Source: Athripsodes cinereus
Lineage: Eukaryota; Arthropoda; Insecta; Trichoptera; Leptoceridae
DNA: 64,000 bases
Reading direction: 5' to 3'
NCBI GenBank assembly: GCA_947579605.1
Contig: OX388305.1
Span: 35,663,542-35,727,541, forward strand
In this document: positions 15,001 through 26,090 of the stretch, in pieces
Numbering within the stretch: the stretch's first letter is position 1
Layout: each line of letters begins with the position of its first letter
Program-made: the position numbers and the translations under genes
Notes under the pieces: model-generated
The model's input: the letters and a program-made list of their open reading frames with translations, nothing else
The model's database searches: none
What the model was told of the DNA's origin: nothing

Positions 15001-18000
15001 AAAAAACTAATTTATTTAATCTAGGTGGAGGCATGTCTTTGAATGCTAAGATTGCATCTGGCAATGCAGGTTGGGAAAAAGAAGATTCAAGTGATTCATC
15101 TCGTCGTTCGACTCCCGCTCCACCTCCGGCACATCAGAGACCTTCTCCAGCACCAGCACCTCCTGCCTCACATGCTCACTCCTCTCCGGTGGATCTCTCT
15201 ACTCCTTTAGATTTAAGTGAAGTTCAAGACTTCTCCATGGCCAAGAGGAACTCCTCTTTGATACCCATGGCATCACCTTCTGTTAATAATACATCTACCC
15301 CTGTATCATCACATATGCCATCTGGAAAGGGCAAGTTGGACGATACACTTAGCAAACTGATGAAGAGGAAAAATGTTGTGAGTATTTTGTATACAATATG
15401 TAATTAAACTATGTCTATTCATTTTCCATTATGCATGTTTATTATTGATTAATCCCTAAAAGCTCAAAAATAATCCACAAATTTTTTTTTAGCCTGAACC
15501 AGAAGTAATAGTTGGCAGAGAAAAGAAGAGAAAAAAATTGGATGAAATTGTACTTGGCCTATCTGCTGCCAAAGGTCAAATTCCAAGTGCAATGTCTACA
15601 TTAGATATTGCTAGAAATCAGTCATCCAAAAATTCCCAAAGTGACAAGAATGTGGATCAGGAATTGTCAAAAACCCAGACTTCTTTAAATAAACAAAATA
15701 AGACACCATCCGGTACTTCGTCGCTTCTTGATTCATTAAGAAGTCAATCAAGTATTAGTAGTAGCTCACCTCTTTTGGAGATTTGTAAGAAAACTCCAAT
15801 TCCTGCAAGTGTAACCTTGACCCCAGCTGCACCTCCATCGTCATCTCCGAGTCAATCGATTTCACAAAAACCATTCTCAATAACCGTTACTAGCATTCCA
15901 TCACTTCCGCAGTTCCAACCCAAAGATCTTTCTGCTTTCTTATCTAAATCTCTGGAACAGCAAAGTATGCTGCTGAAGCAACAACAAAAACCGTCAACGT
16001 CTTCATTACTGTCAAATACCACACAAAAGAAGTCATATGAGTCAATGTTGGCAGATATAAATAAAGTTGCTGACTTGAGTTCTAAAACTAGTTCCTATTC
16101 TCATGAAGCAAAGGTTAATAAATGGCTAGCTGAACAAACAAGTGCATCAGCCAATGCAGAAGCCTTAGCAGACTATATGGCACAGCGACGACATAGACGT
16201 TCAGAACCAACTTTAGATCTCAAAAGGCTAACGGGTGATGAGCATGTTCCAGTTGTACATAGGTTAACTGGAAAAAGATTATCTGGACCCAAAGCACCCC
16301 AACTGAAGCATTTGACTCAGTGGATTGCGGAAAATCCAATGTATGACATTGATCCAAAGTGGACAGAGAGTGTAAAAGAAACTGTTAAACTATCACAAGA
16401 TACAAGACCATCAAGATCATCTTCTGTTGCTCCAAACAATCCCCCAGAAAGAAAGAAAGGAAGACCACCTATGTCAGATTCCTCTAGTGCTGCAGCTTCT
16501 TCGATGGCTGCATTTGCTGGACTTTCGCCATCTGCCCTTGCGGGTTTGAATTCATCTTTTCTCTCAAGTCTCTCGGGATTGAGTGGCTTTGATCCAAAAA
16601 CTCTCGCTAGTACATTATCTAGCTTGGCAAATTTTGACCCAAAAAGTCTTGGTGGATTTGATCCTAAGAGTTTAGCATCTTTTGATCCTAAAAATTTAAG
16701 TGGATTTGATCCAAAGAATCTTGGAGCTTACGATCCAAAGAATCTTGGAGCTTTTGATCCAAAGAACCTTGGATTTGATCCTAAGAATCTTGGACCTTTC
16801 GATCCTAAGTTACTTGCTAGTTTAAGTGGCTTTGATCCTAAAAATCCATTATTACTTCCATTTAGTGGAGTACCAAATATGTTAAATAACATGAACACAA
16901 ATAATATGTTTGCAAATTTGGCTGGATTGGGTTTACCAAACTTCTCCAGTATGGATATGGCAGCTTTAGGTGTGACTACATCCGGAGCCGAAAGCTCGTC
17001 TACCCCATCTAGTTCAAAATCTAAATCCAGGAAAAGTGGAGAGGCTCACAGTAGTAAAGCTTCCAACAGTGGTTCATCTTCGCAATTCCCATTCTTATTC
17101 CCGAATCCTGGATTATTATATCCACCACTTAGTTTAAGTGGACTTAATCCATTTGGTGTGCAGTCAGGAATGTCATCGGCATATGATGCTTTAGCACATT
17201 GTGGACTTATTAATGGGTTGGGGGTCAGTTCAGCATCTACTACAAGTCACAGTAGTACTTCTCAAAGTATGTCGAGGACATCTACCTCACATCATTCCAC
17301 ATCACGTCCTCCGAGTGTCTCATCAACAACAACTCCAACATCTTCCAGATATTCTAAATCTAGTTTTGACAGACAAGCTCAATTGCAACATTTATTACTT
17401 CCCCCTGACACTTACTTAGAATCATTAAGTAAAGGGTCTTCATATGAAGCTCTCTTAAAGGCATCAGAGAAACGTGCTAGGGAAGCGGAAAGAAAGGAAG
17501 TCACTGATTTATCCAAATCAGAAAAAATGAAGGCGGCAGAATCTTTGAGGAATAAACTACCTCCAGAATTCGCAGCTGTGCATGAACAATTATTAAAGTC
17601 AGCCAGAGGAGATAAAAAAGAGGCTGATATAAGCAAAATATTATTCGAACAAATGGCATCTGGAGCACTTAGTGCCAGTCTAGTAAGTCCCGGATCTTCA
17701 AAAAAGAAAGAAGTTAGTGAGTCGAGGGATCATTATGAAAAGTTGATCAAAACTTCCAATGAGTATATATCTCAATCTCTGGAAAGTAATGTAGCATTGA
17801 GTTTGACTAAACCAAGGGAGACCAATATTGAAGCTGAAAACTTGAGTGTCGATTCAAATAAGGAAAAAAAAGGAAGTGTTAAAAGTAGTGAAATTCCCGA
17901 TAAGGTTAGTGTTCAAGCACCTTCACCTAAGGTGCAGACACAAGCTCAAGTGACCCAGAACACTTCAAATACTAATGATATGGACCTTGAAGACCTGATA

Positions 18001-18420
18001 GCACCTTCCACAGTTATCCGTGGAGGCGGAATGCTAATAGAGGAAGAAAAACCACCTCCTCAGGCTCCAATTTCACTTGTTGTTTCTCCACAAAAATCAA
18101 TTAACACAGATGCAGAACAGAAAGTGGTTGAAACAGTGGCCCCGAATAATGATAGTAAAGAAGATGAAAATAAAACTGCTACCAGCAGTGAAGAAACAGG
18201 TGAAACTTCCACTAATGATACGTCAGAAATAGGATCAAAGAAAGTAGGTCCTGGACGAAAGCCTCGAGGAAAGAGGCAAAGAGATGAAATAGTAGAAATT
18301 CCATTAGAGAGGAAGAGAGAATTAAGGTCTAGTGCTGGCAGGCAAGCTGCGGCTGCAGCGGCACGTCAGGCTGCAGCAGCCAGACAAGAGCAACAGAACA
18401 GTTCTGCATCATCCTCCTGA
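2..18420 (+). CDS. kis: Kismet / CHD7-9 family chromodomain helicase (5' partial)
   Basis: ATP-dependent nucleosome remodeler of CHD subfamily III. Exons: <2-5957, 6233-6404, 7945-8032, 8232-8536, 8645-8734, 9235-9429, 11721-11979, 12853-13190, 13331-13477, 14336-14937, 15025-15377, 15493-18420. All junctions are GT-AG and phases agree, giving about 3,810 residues. The frame is open to the window edge, so the N-terminus is missing. Seen in order: MSPRP-rich low-complexity start; basic AT-hook-like stretches (nt 1620-2000, 2290-2400); long acidic region; tandem chromodomains (nt 3640-3970); SNF2 ATPase with DEMGLGKT (nt ~4165) and DEAH (4502-4513); helicase C lobe ending in ARCHRIGQ (nt ~5380); SANT/SLIDE-type region over exons 2-9; BRK domain ([16 protein letters not shown], nt ~16250); FDPK repeats; Ala/Gln-rich tail. 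Exon 1 is an unusually long single exon of nearly 6 kb. Confidence 0.95.
5958..6232 (+). other. kismet intron 1
   Basis: Donor g|gtataa at 5958 and acceptor cag at 6230-6232. The exon 1 frame stays open for 35 more bases into the intron and would end at a TAA (5990-5992). Splicing restores a Gly codon and runs into a basic segment (RKKREK-like), as in other CHD7-type proteins. Confidence 0.85.
6448..7557 (-). CDS. Coiled-coil axonemal protein, CFAP263(CCDC113)/CFAP184-like, nested intronless gene
   Basis: Intact intronless 369-residue protein on the strand opposite kismet, wholly inside kismet intron 2 (6405-7944). It is mostly Lys/Glu/Asn-rich coiled coil. The C-terminal half carries the pattern typical of the CCDC113/CCDC96 (DUF4201) coiled-coil domain: a Leu/Lys-rich helix, then [17 protein letters not shown] and a [13 protein letters not shown] heptad run. 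Human CCDC113 has a similar length (about 377 residues). Family members sit at ciliary and flagellar axonemes, so a testis or sensory-cilium role is inferred. A TTTATT on the + strand at 6431-6436 reads as AATAAA on the coding strand, just past the stop. The lack of introns and the nested position suggest an old retrocopy or a compact testis gene. I cannot separate CFAP263 from CFAP184 by eye. Confidence 0.7.
   Translation of the reverse strand: MTFSFTNVEVNLNVEEFTDNDLVSAIKNAEMQNKLTFLENKVFENFFTHQDPSVLKAVEQLMIMNSTSGATVLSLRHTLNPSALTVGATSKASFQSRAGGISRLDIILKTDIVTKEINNLEKTLLTLKAQFKKQSDIFNARLEEIENRFQDLDKSKQQFQNQFLVYTFGKGNSAETWLKYLNEWFKTYDGFVGKYRVETSTMKLKHRDLKKVLFKKGELGKSLRPIDFEKMTIENEQYVNAINKKNEQIYNVKKKVSDVYIRFNVHKNILFDNNTLMTNVSNTAANLNQQIAKIQQEIIKIRNAAKKMNKIISFNESNIKKSPSLQQYIDAKRLYFELHNKFNGIMRNNLLNPNYLISYLNQKNIQATM
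8579..8612. repeat. GT/GAGT microsatellite
   Basis: Short GT then GAGT tandem tract in the kismet intron between exons 4 and 5. Confidence 0.8.
9982..10020. repeat. TGTCA/TGTCT pentanucleotide array
   Basis: Several direct TGTCA units followed by TGTCT units, a simple tandem repeat inside kismet intron 6. Confidence 0.8.
10860..11131 (+). mobile_element. 5'-truncated LINE end, family A
   Basis: Encodes a damaged version of the C-terminal tail of a non-LTR retrotransposon polyprotein: [11 protein letters not shown]..., RGRPRTT-type motif, [15 protein letters not shown]. Flanked by a 15-base target duplication, TAACTTTGCATCAGT (10845-10859) against TAACTTCGCATCAGT (11132-11146), one mismatch. 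The tail is short TATAG repeats. The same family recurs at 25645, 32745, 37140, 46480, 51892 and 57910. Confidence 0.85.
12330..12640 (-). mobile_element. 5'-truncated LINE end, family B
   Basis: Minus-strand reading frame of about 97 residues with the tail signature of an insect endonuclease/reverse-transcriptase [15 protein letters not shown], then [13 protein letters not shown], then a Trp/Arg-rich end, followed by a TAAG tetranucleotide tail. Distinct in sequence from family A. It lies in kismet intron 7. Confidence 0.8.
13483..13612. repeat. 44-bp minisatellite, about 3 units
   Basis: Three tandem units starting at 13483, 13527 and 13571, each beginning TTATGTTA and containing AACCCATGAATATATCACAT. 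The first unit starts about 6 bases past the exon 9 donor (GT at 13478), so the array occupies the 5' end of kismet intron 9. The rest of that intron to 14335 shows no gene. Confidence 0.9.
16580..16850 (+). repeat. In-frame FDPK tandem repeat of kismet
   Basis: About ten copies of a [FY]DPK[NST]L unit, mostly spaced by Gly/Ala/Ser, in the last kismet exon after the BRK domain. The DNA units are similar (TTTGATCCAAAGAATCTTGGA-like), so slippage or unequal exchange is likely. See findings. Confidence 0.85.
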
Positions 18421-19375
18421 CCAACAGCCACCAGCACACGTAGGAGGCACTGACCTTAATGCAGCAGTGGACACAATGTTTGTGACCCGCTCTAGACTGC
18501 CCCTAGGACACTTGTGTTGTAATCTACACACAAATGCATATATGTAATATGTTATTAAATGGTACCTAAATAAGTACTTTTAAGATATTGTCTATGTATG
18601 TACATGTTTTTTTTTCTTTTATCATACTTTCTGTGATAGCGTCTTTTGTTTTGTGTAAGACAGTTGCAGGGAACAGACAGTGTACATTTTAGATATCTCT
18701 CTGTGCACGTATATTTAATGAATGTTTGTGATAACATTTTTGATATTTCCACTATTTTCTCTCATCAAGTTGTACATTTGTATTTAAAATTCTCAGAGGA
18801 ATTCATCCATAGGTTTATTACGTAAGTTTTATTACAGATAAATTGTGTTTTGTATAATATTTATTAGTACATGTTATTGTATTATTTTTTTATGCTTGTT
18901 TAATCATGTAAGGATCTGCATTTTAAATGAATTTAAGTATTTTAGATTGTAAGTAGGTATGTACTATTAATAAATTTCACATTAATATGTGTCAGATCAA
19001 TTTGTATTTATTATTACCACTCATTCAATTCAACCATAACTTTTTGATTGTATATATTGACTTTTTAAGTGTGAAAACCAAATACTTAATTTGGCTTTCG
19101 CATATAAAATATTGCATGAGAATAAGTCACTAATATAGTGATAATCTCACCACTGCATATCATCACATTTTTTTTATGTAAATTGATTTGTTAATTTTGT
19201 TATGTAACTGATGATGTGCAAAATAAAATGAATAGGTACATAAAATAAACTTTTCCAATTTTATTTTCACTTTATGGCATTTCTATCCCACAATAATTAC
19301 CACCGAAAATGGGTCTTGAACATGGTTTCACAAAATGACCACAGAGCAGCCTCCACAACAGCACGGTGCATAGAG
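18421..19375 (+). other. kismet 3' untranslated region and downstream flank
   Basis: AT-rich sequence with candidate polyadenylation signals: AATAAA at 18969-18974 and AAATAAAA-type motifs near 19220 and 19245. I see no coding region. Confidence 0.6.
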
Positions 19376-19667
19376 CAGCCGTACTCAAAACTTTTTTTTT
19401 GGGCCACATACATATTTATATGAAAAGTTATGCAGGCCACGACACTGTACTGGTATTACGAAAAAAATCATGAACCCCCCCTCCCCCCATTTTTAAGAAA
19501 GAAGTTTTTGGGATTTAAAAAATTGAATCAAAACAGAATAATAATAATATAAGAGCTGCAGTATAAAGGACATAAGTTTAAAAATCGCCTCATATAAATT
19601 ATTTAAAATTATAAATGTGTTTAGGGCCTCACATAAAACTTGACATGTCGCAGTTTGAGTATAGCTG
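19376..19667. mobile_element. Degenerate hAT-like MITE
   Basis: Begins CAGCCGTACTCAAAAC and ends GTTTGAGTATAGCTG, so the ends are inverted copies with the CAG...CTG form of hAT transposons. The flanking octamers (gcatagag and gtacggag) match only partly, so this is an old insertion. No transposase. Confidence 0.5.
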
Positions 19668-19820
19668 GTACGGAGTTTATAATATGCAAAAATGATCTTG
19701 GAGTCTGAACGAAGGCTGAGAACTGTCAATAAAAGTAAAGAGTATTTAACAGACAGCTGATATTGACATCATTATTTTAGAGAACTAATGGCTGTTTTAT
19801 AATTATGTTATACTATTTTA

Positions 19821-20690
19821 GTGAAAACAGAGACGTCTGTGGGAATGCTGCACGATCTTGAATATGCGGATGATCTAGCCCTTTTTGATACATCTGTGGA
19901 TGGATTACAGTGCAACGCTAATGCTCTTTATGAAAATTCCTTACGCCTTGGCCTTCGTATCGACGCTGGTAAAACGGAGTACATATATGTAATAGTACAT
20001 GTACGAGTACTCGCACCCCACTAATGGTTGGTAATTCCCAGATATCTCAGGTTAGCAAATTCAGCTACCTGGGAGCAACCATAACGCCAGAGGGTGATCT
20101 CCGGTCGGAATTACCAATCCCCATAGGAGCTGCTAAAGGGGCTTTCAATAACATGAACAAAGTTTGGAAGGCGTCTGGACTCAGCATCAGGACAAAATGT
20201 CGCTTGTTCAATGCGTGCATCATCCCAATCCTTCTATATGGCTGAGTCTTGGCACTTAACCAAGGCTCAAGAGCAGAAGATACTAAGCTTTGAAAACAAA
20301 TGTCTTAGAAGGATTTTGGATGTCAAATGGTATGAACATGTTACAAATGATGTTGCGCACCCAGCAGAGACCTGTGATCTCCGTAATACTGGAGAAACGA
20401 TGGTCCTGGTTGGGGCATGTTTTGAGAATGCCCAATGATAGTTGGCCAAAAAAAGCGCTGTTCTTCCGTCCGCAAGGGTTCCGTCGACCCGGGCGTCCCT
20501 CTTTCACAATACACCGTTCCTCTGACAACGATATCAGAGAGCAGGGAATGTCGTGGAAAGAGGTGACGCAATTGGCGCAGAGACGCTCTGAATGGAGGAG
20601 TCTGGTTCGGGGTTCCTGTCCTGTGCTCCCGAGAGGAGCGTTGAGACCTGAGGGGCTGAGGGCGAGATGATGATGATTTTAGTGATGGCG
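19821..20690 (+). pseudogene. LINE reverse-transcriptase remnant, family C
   Basis: Frame-broken C-terminal half of a non-LTR retrotransposon reverse transcriptase. Seen: LEYADDLALFD (the catalytic [FY]xDD motif), a VSKFSYLGATI block, an IPILLYG..ESW block, then SWLGHVLRMP and RRPGRPSF. At least two frame changes (near 20025 and 20245-20290) separate these blocks. It ends in a short ATG/GAT triplet tail. A second, shorter copy of the same 3' end lies at 62862-63080. Confidence 0.85.
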
Positions 20691-20699
20691 ATGGCAAGT

Positions 20700-21240
20700 T
20701 CGGATATTTTCCATACCGAGGTTAGTCCGAACAAAATATCCGTTATTGAATAACGGATGTTACCGATACTAAAATAACAATCTGGAATCTGGATAATTAT
20801 ATTTTATTATATTTTCATAGTTTAGTATTTTTGCTCTTCTTAAAATTTCTATCCTCCGTCGCCAAATTTTCGAGAACATGTTCTCTTTAACAATCGGTAT
20901 ATATTGACGAAAGTAATCGAGATTTCTCTCAATAAATACAAGTGAAATATTAACTGTATTTTATAAAAATCCAATATTTTACCAAATCTGTATTTCTGGT
21001 TATCAAAAGTAACGAGTGTTAAAATTTAACATCAATATTTAATATCAGGTATATATCGACATCACTATAATAACTTTTACGCGGCGGCAGAATTGCCATC
21101 CACACTTCTCAGCATTATACAACCAGATAAGTCTCCATATGATCAGTCATGATCACACAAAAACTTAACAGTCTAATGCCGGGAAAAATTCACCTATCCA
21201 GATATACATGATATCAAAGGATTAGGCTCAAAACGCGGGA
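20700..21240. other. Intergenic repeat debris
   Basis: AT-rich sequence with scattered ATCCGTTA/TAACGGAT and CCGTCGCC motifs related to the repeat at 22987-23310. I see no gene. Confidence 0.4.
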
Positions 21241-22569
21241 TCAAAATACCAGCATTGTGCCTGAAATATCTGTGTTCAGAAACCTTTTTACAATATTACA
21301 AGTGTTTATTATAATAGATTTTTGAATTTTAATGTACAAATTAACCGGTAAATCTAATTTTTGTAAATTATTTATTAAAGATTTCGGAGTTACCCCTGTA
21401 GCTGACATGACTAAAGGTATTATATAAACGGACCTAGAATGCCAAATATTTTTTATTTCTCCTGCTAGTTCTGTATATTTACGTATTTTTTCTGCGACGG
21501 TTGTTTGTATATTATGTGTATTTGGGACAGCGATGTCGATTAGGTACGTTATTTTATTACGTTTATCATGTAATACTAAATCGGGTCTATTATGATGTAT
21601 TTGTCTATCTGTTATTATGGTTTTATCATAATAGAGCCTATAATTTTGATTTTCTAATACCTGTTCCGGGTTGTATTTATAATAAGGTATTACATTATTT
21701 GAGTTTAAAAGATTATGTTTAATAGCTAAATTTTGATGTATAATTTTTGCTACATGATTATGTCTATAAGTATACTCAGTTTGAGCGAGAGTGGAACAAC
21801 CCGAAACTATGTGTTGAATTGTTTCCGGTTTGGCCAGACATTTCCTACACGAATCATCAATTATATTTTGATTTTTTATAATATATTTTTGATAATTTTT
21901 TGTATTTATTAACTGATCTTGAATTGCTAGCATAAAACCCTCGGTTTCCCCATACAATTCCCCAATGGTCAACCACCTGTTTGACGCATATTTGTCAACA
22001 TAAGATTGGTTGAGATCATTGAGGTGTCTAGCATGAAGTTCCTTCCTACCCCAAGATTCTAACAAAATATTTAAATAGTTTAATCGCGGACCTATTGTTT
22101 CGTCATTTAAATTTAAAGGTGTATGATTTTTATCGGCCTGTATTATAATTTTATGTAGTATAGAATTATTTTGTTTGTTTTTAAAAAATGTTTTAAGGGA
22201 TTCTATTTGATTATTATGTAAAGAGGAAATGTTAACAATTCCTCTTCCTCCTATACTCCTAGGCAGAACCAACCTTTCTTTCGCGGAATTTGGATGGTGA
22301 TATCTATTTTTTGTTAATTGTGTTCTAATAAGTCTTTCTAGTTTATCTAGATCCGTTTTAGACCATTTTATGATGCCAAATGAGTATGTTAATAATGGGA
22401 TTGCCCACGCGTTTATTGCTTTTACTATGTTTTTGGCCGATAGATCACATTTAAATATTTTATTAAGTCTATCTTTAAAATCATTTGTTAATTGAGTTTT
22501 GATTAAAGAGTGATTTAAATTTTTAGATTGCGGAAAACCTAAATATTTGTATATTTCGTTATTATTCAT
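21241..22569 (-). mobile_element. R4/Dong-like LINE, C-terminal half with restriction-like endonuclease
   Basis: Intact 442-codon frame. The N-terminal part matches the post-catalytic thumb region of R2/R4-group reverse transcriptases (YKYLGFPQ, then AWAIPLLTYSFGIIKW, then ERLVLPRSIGGRGI). It is followed by a zinc-knuckle-like CRKC-(9)-H-(4)-C block near residue 250 and a PD-(D/E)xK-type endonuclease core (NRPDLVLHD..., then YLIDIAVP) near residue 340. The frame is open a few codons upstream of the first ATG, but the palm domain is absent, so the element is 5'-truncated. R2/R4-type elements use this endonuclease rather than an APE domain. Confidence 0.8.
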
Positions 22570-22756
22570 GTTATTAATTTGATAACTAGAAACTATGTCC
22601 TGACATTCTTTAATTTTTCCTTTTTCTTATTTTTGTTATTATTATCTTGCGGTGTGATAATTTTATTATTATTATTATACTCCTACGGTCCATATACTCC
22701 ACTCGCAGACGAGTGGATGGTCTTGAGAAAAATAGAATTAATATTCTATGCGCAGT

Positions 22757-22810
22757 ACCATAGCCTTCTAATACTTCTCTATTAGAGAAGTAGGTATTAG
22801 AAGGCTATGG
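22757..22810. repeat. Short hairpin, about 24-bp arms
   Basis: CCATAGCCTTCTAATA...CTTCTCTA faces its inverted copy TAGAGAAGTAGGTATTAGAAGGCTATGG with a four-base interruption. It lies at the edge of the ACCGATA/TCGGTA-rich repeat tract. Confidence 0.8.
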
Positions 22811-22814
22811 GCAT

Positions 22815-23400
22815 GAACCTACCGATTTTTCGGTATTTATACCGAAATGGGCCGTGTGTCCTACCGATATACGGAAATGGTCTAGTAATCTACCGATTTT
22901 TACTATTTGTCGATAGGGAAATAATATAATCGGTAGATAAGTATCGGGTATTCGGTAAAAGTACCGGATACTTATTGGATTCGAGCAAATATTCTTTAAG
23001 AAAACCGAGGAGTTTTTGAATTATTCCAAATTCTTATGCCATTTTGAAAATCTGGCGACGGGGGGTAGAAATTTTCTAAAAAGGAAAGTACCCGATATTG
23101 ACATCGTCGGTACAAATACCCGGTACATTTTAGAAAGAGGTACTGCGAGAAAATATTCTTTAAGAAAACCGAGGAGTTTTTGAAATATTTCAAATTCCTA
23201 TACCATTTTGAAAATTCGGCGACGGGGGGAGGGGGGTAGAAATTTTCGTGAAAAGAAAAGTATCCGATATTGACCATCGTCGGTACAAATACTCCATAAT
23301 ACCGATTTTGGGTACTACAAAATATACCATTTATACCGATTTTAGCGGATATTTCTACCGATATTGGACAATGTCGTTCGAGAACACTGTACACAACACA
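22815..23400. repeat. TCGGTA/TACCGA-rich repeat with a 164-bp tandem dimer
   Basis: Two direct units start at 22987 and 23151 (AAATATTCTTTAAGAAAACC, then a CGACGGGGGG run). The surroundings are dense in short TACCGA/TCGGTA palindromes. A minus-strand frame of about 149 codons crosses both units and repeats its own peptide, so it is a by-product of the dimer, not a gene. An inverted copy lies near 27838-27980. Confidence 0.8.
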
Positions 23401-23624
23401 TACCCAAGGTACTCGAGCACTACTCGAGTAATTTGTTGTTTTCACTAGTTTTCTTTCTGTGACAGTTCCGGTGTTATTGTATTATTTACGTTCATAGCAG
23501 AACTATTTGACCTGTCGTTTATAATATATTGAAGAAAAAGAGATAAAGTTATTACCTTGAATTTATGTAGAAGTTTATAAATTGCCATATTTCCTCTTAA
23601 GATAAATAGCTCGTAAGAAAATAA

Positions 23625-23811
23625 TTAGTTATGGGTAACAGATCACTTTGAGGCGACCCGACCCGTTCGGGTCCACTGATAGCAGTGAGCCGAACATATG
23701 ATTCGGGTCACGGGTCTTTCCGGTTACAACCCAGATCTTTGTCTTTAGCTCGGACCCGTTTCCGCTGTAGGTACATACACGGGACGATTCATTATTTTCG
23801 AGACCCGTTCC
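23625..23811. repeat. GACCCG-rich repeat, left copy
   Basis: Starts TTAGTTATGGGTAACAGATC and continues with many GACCCG/CGGGTC words to CGAGACCCGTTCCC. Related blocks are at 29705-29830 and, with an inverted terminus, at 30395-30607. Probably non-autonomous transposon ends; class not assigned. Confidence 0.6.
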
Positions 23812-23957
23812 CATAGAAATAGATCTAAAATAGATGTAACCCATAGATATAGTAGCTCTATTAGCATTGGTATACATGTATCGAAATGTCAAACATCCTT
23901 CAAGAATATCTGTCAAATACGGTGTATAAGCGTAGTACAATCTCGATTTGTTATTGA

Positions 23958-24224
<267 letters not shown>

Positions 24225-24295
24225 TAAATAAATTTTGCATTACTTTACATATACGTTTTATTCATAATCTATTACGTTTAATTAATTTTTATTCA

Positions 24296-24668
24296 CTTAT
24301 TCTGTTTATTCATTCACTTGAATGTATTCATCTTATTTATTTCTTTTAAATACACCTTATCATTTTTTTTTTTAACTTTTAATTGATTTTCATCTTACTA
24401 TATTCATTCATCTAAATGTATTCATCTTAATTTATGTGTTAAAAACATTTTCATCAAGATTTATTACTTTGACTTGATTTTATTAATTCATTTGAATCTA
24501 TTCATCATATATCATTTGTTTTAAATACATTTAATCATGATTAATTATTTTTATTTGATTTTTAATCTTGTTTTATTAATTTATAATTATTTTATAAATT
24601 CATTTGAATCTATTCATCTTGTTTTTTTATACATTTTAATCATAATTTAGTACTTTTAATTGATCTTT
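24296..24668. repeat. Degenerate AT-rich tandem repeat of about 110-bp units
   Basis: Several imperfect units share the order CATTTGAAT(C/G)TATTCATCT, then TTTAAATACATTT, then AATCATGATT and a TTTAATTGAT block. The rest of 24201-25380 is AT-rich with no gene seen. Confidence 0.55.
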
Positions 24669-25386
24669 TGGTTAATCGAATAAGAAAATTGTTAGCAATT
24701 TGGTACTGTTATTAGTGTTGTTTGATAATGATTCATTTAACTTTGATGTTTTTTTAAGACTTCCAGGTAAATTAAGGATCTTTGCTGGTCCGCTTATTGA
24801 ATTCACATTTTGTTGTCATGTTCTACAATTGACTGTCTGATCCTGTGAATATTATAAAAGTAAAAAAGCAAGTAAAAATACATAGAAAACTGTATTTGCA
24901 TTACATCTACTTAACAGCCATATAATATGGAGGGAGAGAATTTTCCACTGAAACATTCCAATTTAAAACCATTGAGGTCAAATCTGTAACTATCTTATAA
25001 ATTTACAGGTCACGATGGAAGAGACTCAAAAATCAAATTTATAAACGTAATTACAAAATTAAAATGAATTTAAAAACACTGTATAATTTCCAAATTAAAT
25101 TTATTCACCTCAAACGTTTTCGCCAAGGCTTCTACTTGGCATCATCAGGAGGACTACAAAAAAATTACAAAATTATCTCAACAATCTGATGGTAAAATTA
25201 TTGTGGATTTCCAAAGAGAACATTATGACCATTCAATAGACTTGTCAAAAATGAGATTTCCAAAACATGAAAAACAAAATATTGCAATCCAATACTATTA
25301 ATAGGTAAGATTTTATAAAAATTTCATTTTATAACACTTTTATAGATAAAAAAAAATAGCGACATTATATTGGGATGAATGATTAA

Positions 25387-25625
25387 CATAACATAACATG
25401 CATAGACAATTCACACAGATCTAGCTAGTCCCAAACTAAGATATGAATCTTGTATTATGGGTACTAACGCGACGATATACATATTATATACAATGCACTG
25501 AACAAATATACATGTAACACCCAGGCCCTGGACAATTTGAAAAAGGTCATTCTTCATTTTGCCCTGGCCGGGAATCGAACCCGGGACCTCGTAACTCAAA
25601 GGCAAGTGCGTTAGCCTCTGTTGTC
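25387..25625 (-). mobile_element. tRNA-derived SINE, full-length-like copy
   Basis: Read on the minus strand, the head has a tRNA-like layout with a perfect B box (GGTTCGATTCC within CCCGGGTTCGATTCCCGGCC) and a CTAACGCACTTGCCTTTGAG anticodon-arm-like part. A fixed body follows (GGGCAAAATGAAGAATG) and a conserved 3' part (CTAGATCTGTGTGAATTGTC) with a TTATG-type tail. A second copy is at 62618-62855, and a tail-only copy at 33627-33735. Confidence 0.85.
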
Positions 25626-25644
25626 CGACATGATTAAAGAAGGA

Positions 25645-26090
25645 TGAAAGTGGCATAAATGCAGTAGAAATGAGATCGTTGAGAAGGATGTGTGGTAAAA
25701 GTCTGAGAGATTGTGTGCGTAACAGTGATATACGAAAGGAATGTGGAATGAAAGTTGGTGTGGTTACAAGGATGAATGTAAATAAGTTAAGATGGTTTGG
25801 GCACGTGGAAAGAATGAATGAGGACAGAATGACCAAGAAGATACATTGGGCTGAGAGGAATGGTGCTCGGAGACGTGGACGTCCGAGAATTAAATGGCAA
25901 GATCATTTAAATCAAATCCTACAGGACGGTCACGTGTTGAGCACATTGAACAGGAGAGCATGCATGAGGAATTGTATGACAGTGACGGAAGCGAAAGATG
26001 TATGTAAGGATAGAAGGAAGTGGCGCTCGATCCTTTCTGCCTACCCTGCAAGGGAAGCGACGTGATGGTATGTATGTATGGATGTTATCT
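25645..26090 (+). mobile_element. LINE end, family A (longest reading frame)
   Basis: Open frame of about 131 codons: LRRMCGKSLRDCVR, then [34 protein letters not shown], and a C-terminal [20 protein letters not shown]. This is the tail of a non-LTR polyprotein, lacking RT catalytic motifs. It ends in a TATG tetranucleotide tail. It abuts the SINE on its left. Confidence 0.85.

Noticed and set aside
22996..23445. 149-codon minus-strand frame
   Set aside because: It repeats its own peptide because it crosses a 164-bp tandem dimer. No family resemblance.
25550..25625. Stand-alone tRNA gene on the minus strand
   Set aside because: The B box is good, but the cloverleaf is incomplete and the sequence continues into a SINE body shared with another locus.
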